A stretch of DNA of 64,000 nucleotides from Gracilaria gracilis (lineage: Eukaryota > Rhodophyta > Florideophyceae > Gracilariales > Gracilariaceae), in assembly GCA_030374805.1 (NCBI GenBank), contig JARGSG010000202.1, positions 310,001-374,000 on the forward strand, read 5' to 3'. The notes below the pieces were generated by a model. The model was not told the origin of the DNA, ran no database searches, and saw nothing but the letters and a program-made list of their open reading frames with translations. Within the stretch, counting starts at the first letter, position 1, and the number at the start of each line of letters is the position of its first letter. The position numbers and the translations under genes are program-made. Positions 41,425 through 51,690 of the stretch are shown piece after piece.

Positions 41425-42528
41425 ATGCAAACAAATAGTATGGATGTAATGAACAATCCTTTCGATCGCTTTTTCTTCGTCTTGTTGACGATGCCGATTC
41501 GTCGGTGTCACTGAGGAAGTACCTCTGTGAAAAGCAGAGGAAACAGGTTCCCAATTTGCCTGTTCATGCTAAAGCTGAAACGCACTGGACGGGATTGATC
41601 CGCACTCGACTGACTGAAGCAGGTGGTTGTAAACCGCTGATTTTGGACTCTGTGCAAGGCGTGAATATACGCCCCCGTCCGAGGCAGGAACCTGAAGCAC
41701 GTAACTTTGTGAATGCGTCTTGCGGTACTGCCCATAACGAAGGCTATATCGAAGAAAACAGTACAAGTCGTCAAAGAGGCGGCCGAGGAAGTGAGAGGGG
41801 TGAGCGGGAAAGGAAAGCAAAGGAACTGGAAACTCGTGGACATGGAGTGAACCACGAGGAAACATCGCAGCAAGATGCGGGCACAAACTCTGAGAATGTG
41901 CAACGCAGAGAGCATGCGGATAGGACATGTGAGCCCCTGGCCCCTGCGCCAAGAAGATCTAACAGCTCAGGTGATGCGTAGTGGTCACAACACAGAAGGC
42001 CGAGGTGGCCGGGCAAACGGACGCGGCCAAGTTTACCGTGCACACGGGGGCGGCAGGGGTGGCAACGCACACAGAGGCGGCCGAGGTGGCCGTGCACACG
42101 TAAGCGGTCGAGGTGGCCGCACAAACAGAGGCGGCCAGGTTGGCAGCCGTAGTGGAGACCGAGGAGGGGGTCAAGGTGGAGACCGAGGTGGCCGTCGAGG
42201 TTACGGCCTAGCTGGCGGCAGTGGTGGCCGTAGAGGTTATGGTTTAGCTGGCGGCCGAGATAACCGTGGAGGTTTTGGCCTAGCTAGCGGCCGAGGTGGT
42301 CGTGGAGGTGGTGGCCTAGCTAGCAGCCGAGGTGGTCGTGGAGGTGGTGGCCTAGCTGGCGGTCGAGGTAACCGTGGAGGCTTTGGCCGAGCTAGCGGCC
42401 GAGGTGGCCGTAGAGGTGGTGGCCTAACTGGCGGCCGAGGTAACCGTGGAAGTTTTGGCCTAGCTAGCAGCAGTGGTGGCCGTAGAGGTGGTGGCCTAGC
42501 TCGCGGCCGAGGTGGGCGTGAAGGTTAA
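41425..42528 (+). pseudogene. RGG-repeat protein, copy C (frame-broken)
   Basis: The start MQTNSMDVMNNPFDRFFFVL matches copy B, but the frame is lost at about 41500. The next frame carries KYLCEKQRKQVPNLPVHAKA, then TRLTEAGGCKPLILDSVQGV and ETRGHGVNHEETSQQDAG, to a stop near 41980. A third frame holds the Gly/Arg tail from about 41985, with GRGGRAHVSGRGGRTN and then 12-residue units such as GGRGNRGGFGRAS. So at least two frame changes are present unless introns remove them. It is divergent from NLR2, the most complete example of the pair in this window. Confidence 0.75.
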
Positions 42529-43225
42529 AAACGCGGAGGGATTGGCAGTGTGCATTGATGGATGACTGAGCATCGCACTGATATGTGCATGTGGCGCCAC
42601 CGCTGCTGCCTTTGCTGCTGCCCCCATACATAAGCATGGTGAGCGCGCAGGGCGCGCGAGCGCTCTTTACCAGTGCTCGAATGGACATTCATCTCAAGGA
42701 TAAAAGGGTAAAGCAGTCACGATGAGACAATGGGAATGGTCAATAGCCCGGTATGTTGTCGGCCTTGCTGAAGAAAATAAAGTACATTACTTGGATGAGA
42801 ATGCTCCCGTCGCTTCGGAATATGGAGCTGATGACGTGAGTGAAGAAGTTAACACTTGACTGGCGTGCAACTGAAGAGTTGCATGTGGCATCAAAGTACT
42901 AAATAGAGCTGTTTGCGGCGCAGCGAACGGACGATTGTTCAAGAAACGCACGCGAAACGAATTGCTGAGGACTGATCGTTGGGCCCTGGACAAAAAGCTT
43001 TCGAACTGGAACGGAAGCAAGCGCAAGAATCATTCTCTGGATCGTTGTTTAGTAACGTATGCACTTGCTTTTCCCGCGCTCCCAATTCCATCTACATACA
43101 GTATATGGTTATTTGTACTACAATACATAGCATAGTAACTTTGCAGCGTCTATGCGCAACGCTCCTCACCAGAAAGTGGAGCATTAACCTCGCCGATAGA
43201 TAAAGCGCGGCGTGGTTGTATCACG
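42529..43225. repeat. RGG-block downstream module, copy C
   Basis: The reverse complement matches 1985-2436 and 5815-6368, with the same order of motifs: ggcgccaccgctgctgcc, then gcaactgaagagttgcatgt, and finally gatagataaagcgcggcg and gtggtt at the outer end. It continues directly into a Kelch gene tail. Confidence 0.75.
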
Positions 43226-43231
43226 GATGAT

Positions 43232-43270
43232 TTAGTGCACCGGTAACAGCAACGACAGCTTTTGGAAAGC
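43232..43270 (-). pseudogene. Kelch gene C-terminal tail remnant
   Basis: On the minus strand, 13 codons read AFQKLSLLLPVH and stop. They align in phase, without gaps, with the last codons of the intact Kelch gene, HFRKLSLPLPVQ and stop, and the shared sequence carries on past the stop (aaatcatc, gtgatac). This shows the RGG block was duplicated together with its Kelch neighbour. Confidence 0.75.
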
Positions 43271-43336
43271 GTGGTGTCCGGTTCTTATGGCAAGACAACT
43301 GGGGTTTGGGATGTGGATAATAACTCAACGGTAGGT
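43271..43336 (+). pseudogene. WD40 blade fragment (NLR1 type)
   Basis: One blade reads VVSGSYGKTTGVWDVDNNST, very close to NLR1 VVSGSYDKTIGVWDVDNSGS. It starts exactly where the Kelch remnant ends, so two broken gene pieces are joined directly here. Confidence 0.75.
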
Positions 43337-43760
43337 TATGGTCATAACTTATGACTCATAAGCCTCGTTTGATCCTCGCGAGGAATGGCTCAACTTATGA
43401 GAATGACGTGTACCAAGGGGAGAAGAATTGTGGTACTGTAATTATTTGTGGAGTATTTAGTAATTTTTACCATGCGAAAATAGCGCCAGCAATGCAATTG
43501 GTGTGCAACTTCATAAATTATTAATCATAATAATTTAATCTTCCATTACAGGCTTCACCAGGTGAAGCGCGCAGGTGAAGTTCACATGCGCGCCATATCT
43601 GAAACAGCTCCTTGCATATCTTCCGCATCTCCTCCGTCCGCTCCGGGAGGCGGCCGCATTCCCCAATATAGATACCATTGCCATGCAACATAAAGTTACG
43701 TTCTTCATGTCACACAATTCGCCGCTTGCGTCGTTTCAAACAGCTGCGTTCCACGCTTGC

Positions 43761-45482
43761 CTAGAACCAGCGACATGAATGACGTACTGCCACGTTGTCA
43801 GGTACAATACGCTCGCGCTCATCGCTATCTCTCAAGCTCCTCTTCTCTGTACCTTTTGTGCTCGTCGCCGCCAACGTTTGTTCCACCTCAACACGCTTGT
43901 AAAACTCGCTCTTCATTCCTTTCTCAAACGCATCGGAAAGTTTGAGAGCGTTCCCAAGTTCCAGATTGAGGCGACACACTTCCTCCTCCTTGAACTCGTA
44001 CACATCTTGCAGTGTTTCCAGGTTCTTCTCCAGTGTTTCCAAAGTCCTTGAAATGAACTCCACTGCCTGAGATTCGTTTGCTTGTTCCTGGCTTCGGCGT
44101 TCACCACGCACTCCTCCGGAAAGAATCCGTTTTAAGCCAGCCATTGTCGACCTCGGAGATGCTGGCCCATCAGCATCGCGCACTTCGTTCGTCGAAGCTT
44201 CGCGTTTGTTGCGTTCATTAGCATGGCTGTGGTTCACCGTGCCATCCGTGGAGCCTCGACCTTCGGTTTCATTGCCTTGTCCGCGTCCATCGCGTCGAAG
44301 GCGGCTGGCGATCCTGTGCAAAAGGCCTTGCTGCGTCTGGCCTCGTTCTCTATGCGTTGAGCTCAAAAGGAAGCCAAGAGACCGGCGTTTCCTAATCTGT
44401 GGTGCTGCTGATTCCTCATGATGCGTGTTGCCAGCTCCTTCCGTCTCTTCAGCATCATTTTCTTCTCCGCCTCTGCTGCCTTCGTCGCCATCGTTTCTGT
44501 CTCGCGACAGCTTGGCCTTGAACCGACCCACAGCTTTGGAACTGCGATGCACAAGCGACCCAACCTGACCTTCTAACCAATGGGGCCTGCGTGCTTCGGA
44601 GTTGTTGACCGTGTTAGTGAGAATAGATTTCATCTCCTCGACAGCCTTCTCCAGTTCTTCCACGTGCTTGTGAACCATACTCGACGACCTTTCTGTTTGT
44701 TTAAGCTGCTCATCCAACCTTTTGCTGTTCAGGGAGGCTTGCATCGCCATTAACTCCGCCATCTCAGCTTTGTGCAACGCCTTTAGCCTCTCAACGTCGC
44801 CGGCTCTTTTCTCCGCCTGCATCCTTTCAACCTCAGACTCCAGATTCTTCTTGGCCTGCGCAAGAGAGTTGTTCTTCGAACGCAACCCCTTGTTTTCTTC
44901 CTTCGACTCTCTCAGCAGCCAAACGAGCTTCACCTGTCTTTCCTCGTGTTCGGCGCAAATGTATTCGAGGTCCAACTTCTCCTTATTTGCGAAATGGAGG
45001 GCCTCTTTCACGCTCCTCACCTCCTCCGAAACCTCGCTGAAGCGACGCTTCATGGAGTTCTGGGCCGCCTGTTCCCCGCTATTCACGGAATTCTCATCCC
45101 CACTCTTCCTGGGATGAGAAGAGACGGTTTCCAAAACGGCTACAAGTTCTCGCCTGTAAACTTCTTCGGCCACGTTGGCCAGTTTTTTCTTCTTCAGGTT
45201 CTCACCAGCGGCGGAGAAACCCGAACCCATATCGACCGTCGACTGGCTGTTGCGTGCGTAGCGCAAAAGATCACCCCAGACATCCTGCACAATTGGTTGA
45301 AAATCTGCTGCAGCATCAGTACCCAGAGAAGGAGAGTTGTGGTTCACAGATCCCGGCTCGATCTTATGAGACTTAACAGGCTCTCTTTCGTTGGCCTTGC
45401 GAGTGTCCCGAACGTCTTCTTGGCGGGATTCGCGTTCGAAGAATGCAGTCAGGGTCGCCACAGAGGTTTTCCAGGAGGCCAT
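43761..45482 (-). CDS. Coiled-coil protein, unknown family
   Basis: A 573-residue intronless frame starting MASWKTSVATLTAFFERESR. An N-terminal helical part (about 65-115, VWGDLLRYARNSQ) is followed by a long predicted coiled coil from roughly 150 to 300 (VRSVKEALHFANKEKLDLEY and AKKNLESEVERMQAEKRAGD). Then come a charged Arg/Glu/Gly linker and a second coiled-coil segment near 475-545 (FISRTLETLEKNLETLQDVY). I do not recognise it. It has its own TATA box and lies between RGG copies C and D. Codon use and intact length suggest a live gene. It could be structural or signalling; no enzymatic motif was seen. Confidence 0.75.
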   Translation of the reverse strand: MASWKTSVATLTAFFERESRQEDVRDTRKANEREPVKSHKIEPGSVNHNSPSLGTDAAADFQPIVQDVWGDLLRYARNSQSTVDMGSGFSAAGENLKKKKLANVAEEVYRRELVAVLETVSSHPRKSGDENSVNSGEQAAQNSMKRRFSEVSEEVRSVKEALHFANKEKLDLEYICAEHEERQVKLVWLLRESKEENKGLRSKNNSLAQAKKNLESEVERMQAEKRAGDVERLKALHKAEMAELMAMQASLNSKRLDEQLKQTERSSSMVHKHVEELEKAVEEMKSILTNTVNNSEARRPHWLEGQVGSLVHRSSKAVGRFKAKLSRDRNDGDEGSRGGEENDAEETEGAGNTHHEESAAPQIRKRRSLGFLLSSTHRERGQTQQGLLHRIASRLRRDGRGQGNETEGRGSTDGTVNHSHANERNKREASTNEVRDADGPASPRSTMAGLKRILSGGVRGERRSQEQANESQAVEFISRTLETLEKNLETLQDVYEFKEEEVCRLNLELGNALKLSDAFEKGMKSEFYKRVEVEQTLAATSTKGTEKRSLRDSDERERIVPDNVAVRHSCRWF

Positions 45483-45615
45483 TGTTGTTGATGATAATTA
45501 AAACAAAGCGAAAGTGGAAAGTACAAAGAGCTTGAAAGCTTGGATTGTTCCCTTGCAGTAGTAGGCAGTTCGAGGTGGGTAAAGAACTTTTTGTCTCACG
45601 CTTGACGGCTTCCGC

Positions 45616-45624
45616 CTTTTATAG
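45616..45624 (-). promoter_or_regulatory. TATA box of coiled-coil gene
   Basis: CTATAAAAG on the minus strand, about 135 bases upstream of the start codon at 45482. Confidence 0.6.
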
Positions 45625-45629
45625 CGTTT

Positions 45630-46905
45630 CGTCTGGGTGATAAACTCACCTGTGTAGTCGACTCAATGATGATTTCATGGCGAAGAGAGCGCTATTACAA
45701 CTCATTTCGAAGCAGGTTGAATTGACTGCGTCTTCGGTTGCCGCTTTAGGGAGTAATAACCATAAAAGGGGCTCGGGAGAGAGTTGGCCTGGGTTGAGGA
45801 GAGTGAATTGATAATATGATCATAACCAAATCCCTCTCAACATCTGATTTGTTCTCCTATTTTGTGTCTGGGCCTCAATCATTCTGAATTAGAACGTACC
45901 CAAAGGAGGTGAGATGTTGATCGCATAGCTTCCAAGCATTGAAGTCTGCTGAGTCCTGCTTTCGGTCAATATGCCGCTAATCATGAAACCAGAGCCTTTC
46001 GCTTGCTTGGTCGTCTCTGAAATGTTCTGTGTACAACACCAGAAGGGAGTTGCGGTGTCTACATGTCACATGCGTTCAATAGATTGCCGAACAAAAAGGG
46101 AGTCAGATTACACGAGTAGTTTGACAGAGTTTACTCTGCGGCGAAGGAAATCCCGAAGTAGGCGTTGACAGTGTTGAAGAGTGGCCGAATAGGTTGTCAA
46201 AGTAAGAGTTTCACCAGATGATGCAAGGACTGGCTCACAAGCATGACAACATTTGTATCCAGCCTCTTTTCCCTCCTATCGCGAGCTCAAAAAGGCAGTT
46301 TTCATAAGGAAGGAAACACAAAGCGAGGCCTTGGTTATTCTTACGGTGCTTCATCGTAAATTTTCACATTAGGCGTTTAGTTTGTCCTAAAGCTATATCG
46401 TGGGACATCACGGGCCAAAGATGGCCGGCGAGGGATTCTTGAAAGCGTCGAAAACGTCTCTGCGATGCAGTTGGAGGGCGGTGTCAGAGGCAAGCGGAGA
46501 TCATTTTATGTCGCCAGTGAACTTTTAACTGCGTCAATATGCCCATTCACTTTCCAGCTTGCTTCAGGACCCGAAACGAATCCTTCCCACATGTTTCAAC
46601 GCTCCGATACGTTGTCAACCGCCCACTAATCGTGAACTTAGTACAGAGTCCGCAGGGACAAGTGAAAACGCAGATCTTTCCAGATGAGCTGAGAGGGCTT
46701 CACTATGTGGGAGGTGTATGTGGAGGACCTAAAGTTCAGCGTTGTGGCGATTGAATACCCCTCGGATCTATCTGTGTTGGTGGTACGGTCTGTGCTGGCC
46801 ATAGAAACAGAACGGAATCCGTGATTCCAATCGGTGCAGGAAGGTGTTGCGGGCAACATACTCTCCTTGTGTGTCAAACCGGTTTCCGGTGTCTACGCGG
46901 CATCT
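45630..46905. other. Intergenic region, no gene supported
   Basis: Only short frames without domains. The right end merges with degraded sequence 3' of RGG copy D. Confidence 0.4.
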
Positions 46906-46959
46906 GTCAGGTGCAAGACTCGTTTTGGACAAAGTTGTCGCGCTCACGGCTCTGTTTGC

Positions 46960-47845
46960 GTTCATGCAGCCGTTTGTGCCGGAACAGCGCGAACGACGAT
47001 CTGTGTGAGACCCAGGTCAGTCGGGAGATCATGCGGACGACATCCGTTTTGGATTTGCAAGATTGGGCTGCAATGCCGCCGCGGCAGATGTGCAGAGCGA
47101 TTGGTTGGATAAGATGGACACTGCAAGCCGGACAGATCCGTTTGCAAGAAGAGCGTATTTCTGCGGCCTCCTCGGCCGTCATCGGGTGCACGGTCCCGCC
47201 CCTGCCGCCTCCGTTTGCGCGGCCACCTCTGCCGCCTCCGTGTGCACGGTCACCTTGGCCGCGCCCTTTTGCCCGGCCGCCTCGGTTAGGACCACTACGT
47301 TTCCCCTGATCTTTTTCATCTTCTCCGCGCAGAGGCCCATCTGCCTTATCCGCTTGTTCTCTGGGTTGCACTTCCTCAGACTTTATACCCGCACCTTGCT
47401 GTGATGCGTCGTCTTGGTTCATTCCGTGCCCCGACTTTCCAGTTTCGACGGTTTCGTTCCCCGGCCACCCCTCTTACTTCCTCGGCAGCCTCTTTGACGT
47501 CTTGGAATGTTTTTTTGACGGAGGATTCGTTTTGGAATATACCGCAAGACGCTTTTACCTCAAAGTGACGTGCTTCATATTCTTCCCTTGGACGGGGGGC
47601 GTATATTCACACCATGCACAGAGTCCAAAATCAGCGGCTTACATACATCCACCTGCTTCATTCCGTTCAGTGCAGATCAACCCCGGCCAGTACGGCTCAG
47701 CCTTAGCAGAGACAGCCGATTTTGAACCCGTTCCCTCTGTCATTCACAAAGGTACTCTTAGAGATGCCGACGAGATCTGCATCGTCCACAAGACGAAGAG
47801 GAGGCGATCGGAGGGATCGTTCATTGCGTCCATTCCAATGTTTGC
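46960..47845 (-). pseudogene. RGG-repeat protein, copy D (degraded)
   Basis: The most decayed copy. Pieces on the minus strand read MNDPSDRLLFVLWTM, then AKAEPYWPGLICTERNEAGG and HGMNQDDASQQGAG, followed by a short Gly/Arg stretch (GGRGGRANGGGRGG) that ends at about 47165, where homology to the long repeat tail stops. Several frame breaks and stops separate the pieces. Upstream, the TATATAA box at 47896-47902 and the conserved block at 48061-48160 are kept. Confidence 0.7.
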
Positions 47846-47895
47846 ATCGTGTTAGGTTCCCGAGTCTGTCTCAAGAGCTGTGATGTTTTCTTCGC

Positions 47896-47902
47896 TTATA
47901 TA
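47896..47902 (-). promoter_or_regulatory. TATA box of RGG copy D
   Basis: TATATAA on the minus strand within CTGTATATAAGCGAAG, the same core promoter as the other RGG copies, though this gene is broken. Confidence 0.6.
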
Positions 47903-48429
47903 CAGGTACGCTCAGACAACGAGTTCCAATTTTGAGATTTGCAGCAGTCGCTCAGAGAAAGAGTTCCATTTGTGAGACTGACAACCAGCATGCTCCGAAC
48001 TGACACGAGTAGTTGCTGAGGAAAGTCCAGTGGTAGATATCGCCTTCTATCAATCCCTAACGCGGCTGCTTGATCTTCACTAGTAACGATCACACGCAAA
48101 CGTCATGCGAGCAACAAAACGGCAATGCGCAACACATACTGTTGATTATGATAATTAGCAATGAGTAAATAGTCGGTTGTCCAGACGTTATAATTCCAAA
48201 AGTGTTCTTAGCTCGTTTGGGTGGCAGATGTAGACGCACTATCCACACCGACAGTGCATCGTTATTGCTCCTTTGTTTTCGTGGGCAAATATGCAAGATC
48301 GGACTAATCCGTCCATTTAAACGAAAAAAGAAATTCGCAAGGTTGGTCGAAGGTTCAACACCATGACCAGCTCGTCTCGTCCGAAGCTGTCAGCCTATGA
48401 TGCTCCATTTCCAACAGCGCTACTGATTC

Positions 48430-48763
48430 CATCCATGCTATTCTTTAACTTTGGAAAACACCAAATCCAAGATGCGCTGGCTGACCAAAGCTTCGGCCGT
48501 CGATTTTGCTGAGGCGGCTATGTCCTTTTCTTGAATCATATGCACATGTTCGTGAACCATTCTTGTAGCCTGAAGAACACAATCTTCATCAACATGAATT
48601 CGTTGAGGTGATGGGGCGCAGCGCTGATGACCATCGCCTCAATGGGTGTGGCCGAACTGTCTTACCTAACCCTCTACCCATCTGAATAGTCCCCAGGCTT
48701 TCGAACTGATTCAAATATCTTCGTCTGGCGAAGAGGCAGAACGAAGCCATCCATCTCAAGGTA
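48430..48763 (-). pseudogene. Degenerate coding segment, copy D
   Basis: Homologous to 40518-40850. It reads YLEMDGFVLPLRQTKIFES, then TPIEAMVISAA, HHLNEFMLMKIVFFRLQEWF and, in another frame, SQRILDLVF. It has more stops than copy C. The family is not recognised. Confidence 0.5.
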
Positions 48764-48912
48764 CTACTAATGACGACGGTTCGCATACATAATTGTACCT
48801 GCGGTGCAATCGATCGAAACACACAGGGAAACTCTGCCCTTCGCACCAGTGTCGAACTCAACACTTTGAAGAGCCTGGGCAAAGCGCTTGTGAATCTGGT
48901 CGACACTGCTCA

Positions 48913-48937
48913 GGCGGTGTCTAAACAAGCGTGAACG
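48913..48937 (+). repeat. Left TIR of Harbinger-2
   Basis: GGCGGTGTCTAAACAAGCG plus TGAACG, exactly inverted at 57509-57533. It is preceded by TCA, the target duplication. Confidence 0.95.
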
Positions 48938-49168
48938 TTCACGCTTTAGAGGCGTGAAACTTTGAAGCCCTCAATTAAATAGGCTGTAAATTAAAGACCA
49001 GCTGCTCGGCCTTCAAGAAGGAAGGACCAAAGGCGTTCTTGCGCTGTGCTGTGTACTATGCGCCATGAATTCCTGCTTATGCGCTAGTACGGACATTAAA
49101 AACTTTGAAGTTTCAGAAAACTTTGCGGCGGAGCCCTAGTTGGCCGGCGCGACTCGGACGAGTTCCCA

Positions 49169-50497
49169 GTGATCGTGACGAGTCGTCGACCCGACGATTA
49201 CGTCACGAGAGCACTGGAAACTCACGGAGCCAAAATGCCGATCAATCTCACCCCTGCTGTTGTGCAGGCTAACAACGACAGCGTCCGTCGCCACCAAGTA
49301 CGGCTCGCAGCCGCCCAGATCGTCAATTTTCGCCGTTCTGCCTCAACCACCTCCTACGTTTCCCCGGCCATCGTTCGCAAGGACACAACCTTCGAAAGCA
49401 TCACCGGTTTTTTGACCCCGGCGAGCTTCAAGCGCGATTACCGAATGAATCGAAAATCGTTTTACAAGCTCGTCGGGCTCGTTGCGCCGCTAATTAAGAA
49501 GAGCGAAAAGATGGGACAAAGAGCGCGCCGCCCAACATTATCTCCATCTGTAAGGTTGGGAATAACAATAAGTATTCTAACGGGAGGAACTGTCGATACT
49601 GTTCACCAACTGTATCGAACACAAAGGTCTACAGTCTATGCAGTTTTTGATGATACGTGTAGAGCATTATCATCGGTTCTACAGCTACCAGGTATACCAC
49701 AAACATTTGAGGAACTGAACAAACTTTCTAATGGGTTCAAGATCTCTCGCTCCCAGGTCAGCCCTTTGACTAGCTACATTGGAGCACTCGATGGGATCGC
49801 CATAAAGATAAAAGCTCCGCATAGAAATGCGGCCAAATACTGGTGTCGAAAAGGGTACTACGCTCTTCCGGTTCAGGCACTTGTCGACGCGAGCGGTAGG
49901 TTTTTATTTGTGTCAGCAAAATGCGTCGGGTCAACGCACGACTCGCTTGCGTACGCGTCATCAAAGCTCTCCATGTATCTGCGAAACAATTTTCTACCTG
50001 CAGAATTCTGGATAGTTGGTGATGAAGCGTACGTCTGTACGGATAACCTTATTACGCCGATTCCTGCGTCGCAGGTTCGTTTCAGCTACGAGAAAGCGTT
50101 TAACTTTTTTTTGTCCTCAATGCGTGTGCATGTTGAACAGTCGTTTGGGCGTCTAGTGGCACGATGGAGAATTCTACAGTCGCGGCTGAACTACGAAATG
50201 AGTAAGAATGCAAACATTGTGGTGCTTTGCATGAAGCTTCAAAATTTTTGTATAGAAGAAGGGGTGGAGAAGATACGTCAATTTTCCTTCTCGGAAGTAA
50301 ATAATTTGGATAAGGAGGTTGCAGAGTGGTACGGCATATGCAAAGAAAGTTTCCAAGCAATGGACTTGGTTGATGATCAGGACACGCCGGTGTTTTACGT
50401 TCCGAGGTCTACAACGAAGCGCGACAAGCTCGTCAAGATTATTCGCGATCGTGGGCTGCGACGTCCTGAGTTAACAGGGGTTCCTGTTCCGTTTTAA
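49169..50497 (+). CDS. Harbinger-2 DDE transposase (DDE_Tnp_4 type)
   Basis: A 442-residue intronless frame; an ATG at 49235 (MPINLTPAVV) is an alternative start. The N-terminal part has a helical region (SFKRDYRMNRKSFYKLVGLV, and SVRLGITISILTGGTV). The nuclease core shows YIGALDGIAIKIKAP with D208, CVGSTHDSLAYASS with D258, IVGDEAYVC with D285, and MRVHVEQSFGRLVARWRIL with E323. All expected acidic residues are present, so it may be active. It cuts at the TIRs and inserts with a 3-bp duplication. Confidence 0.95.
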   Translation: MIVTSRRPDDYVTRALETHGAKMPINLTPAVVQANNDSVRRHQVRLAAAQIVNFRRSASTTSYVSPAIVRKDTTFESITGFLTPASFKRDYRMNRKSFYKLVGLVAPLIKKSEKMGQRARRPTLSPSVRLGITISILTGGTVDTVHQLYRTQRSTVYAVFDDTCRALSSVLQLPGIPQTFEELNKLSNGFKISRSQVSPLTSYIGALDGIAIKIKAPHRNAAKYWCRKGYYALPVQALVDASGRFLFVSAKCVGSTHDSLAYASSKLSMYLRNNFLPAEFWIVGDEAYVCTDNLITPIPASQVRFSYEKAFNFFLSSMRVHVEQSFGRLVARWRILQSRLNYEMSKNANIVVLCMKLQNFCIEEGVEKIRQFSFSEVNNLDKEVAEWYGICKESFQAMDLVDDQDTPVFYVPRSTTKRDKLVKIIRDRGLRRPELTGVPVPF

Positions 50498-50830
50498 AGC
50501 CTTGAATGAGGGGAGGGGGCGTGGCGTTTCTTGGGACTACGTTGGGGGAAAAGAGGGAATTTGGAAGCACGCAGAAAGAGTTGCTGCAGGAGCCTTATGT
50601 TATGATAATTTACATGAGAGCTTTTTGTTCTGATTCATATGACGTAACATCCATGTGAAGTCATGAAGCTCCCGTCGAGGGCAAAAAGGTGCCACCAAAC
50701 TTCCCACTTACACCCAGATGCCCGTTCTACAGAATAAGCTGATACAAGCAGTTCACTTGTGGAGTGTCTGGATACAATTCGTTGACGGATTTCCACAGTC
50801 CAGTGAGATCAGCTCAGGTGGATAGCTGGA

Positions 50831-51690
50831 TTGGATGAGCGTATAGAAGTGTATAAAACTGCTTTAAGAAGAGCTGCAAAGGTTTCCACTCGGTCAACTG
50901 TTTCAAACATTATATATGTCGGAGCTTTCTTTCCATGGGCTACTCATCCTACGCGGTGTACACGGGCAATACGCAAGACTGGACTATTGTGCGCATTGAG
51001 GCGCTGTACAGCGTGCCCTCGCGCAGCTCAATAGTTGAGGGTGGCGTTCTACGCTAAACAGCCCATCAACCACGGGCTGTATTTGATGTTCGCGCTGGAA
51101 GTGGTGGCAGTGGGGCTGATGTGCGCGGTGTGGGGGCTGAATCAAAAGCCGAGTCAGTTAAAGATGAACAAAGTATCCGTACACCTTCTTTGGCGCCTCT
51201 GCTGGAAGGCGAGCCTCTGGAAGAAGCCCTTCGCGAGAAGTCGATCATAGCCAAGGCCCGAGCTTATAACCGAAAGGACTCCGAACTAGCTCGGGAAGGT
51301 CTCCCGAAACAACCCAAGCCTATGCGAAGCAAAACCCATCATGACCATTACCTCGACGAGGAAACTTGGCTTGCGACGGATTTCATAGAAGACCGCAAGT
51401 GGAAGAAGCAAATGGCTAAAAAGATCGTAAGGGTGGTCGTGCAATACCACAGCCAGCAAGGCTTCGCGAAGCTCAGGTTAAGGAAATGCAGAGAATTCGA
51501 AAGCTTTCAACGTCAATTGCTCGGGATGTATCAAAGTTTTTGGGGCAGATCGAGCTCCTCTGAAGCGTAAGGTACAGGAAGATAAGGAACGGAGATCAAA
51601 GCCGAAGGGTTTGCTACAAAAGAGAGAAGCTCTCGCTACACAGCTTGAGTTTACTTTGCAATTTTATCTGACAACAAATGAGTTTACCTA
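50831..51690 (+). pseudogene. Captured HSA-domain segment (SWR1/PIE1-like)
   Basis: The frame 51121-51570 contains a canonical HSA domain: HHDHYLDEETWLATDFIEDR followed by KWKKQMAKKIVRVVVQYH. In plant and yeast SWR1-type remodellers this binds actin and actin-related proteins. Just downstream, in other frames, FWGQIELL, then LQKREALATQLEFTL (51625-51660), resemble the stretch after HSA in the same family (pattern KxLDKQLEFLLGQTE). No helicase domain follows. Frame changes near 51540-51590 indicate decay or unrecognised introns. It is transposon cargo lying between the two Harbinger genes. Confidence 0.65.

Noticed and set aside
43761-45491. Plus-strand frames opposite the coiled-coil gene
   Set aside because: Shadow frames; the minus strand has a TATA box and a single 573-codon frame.
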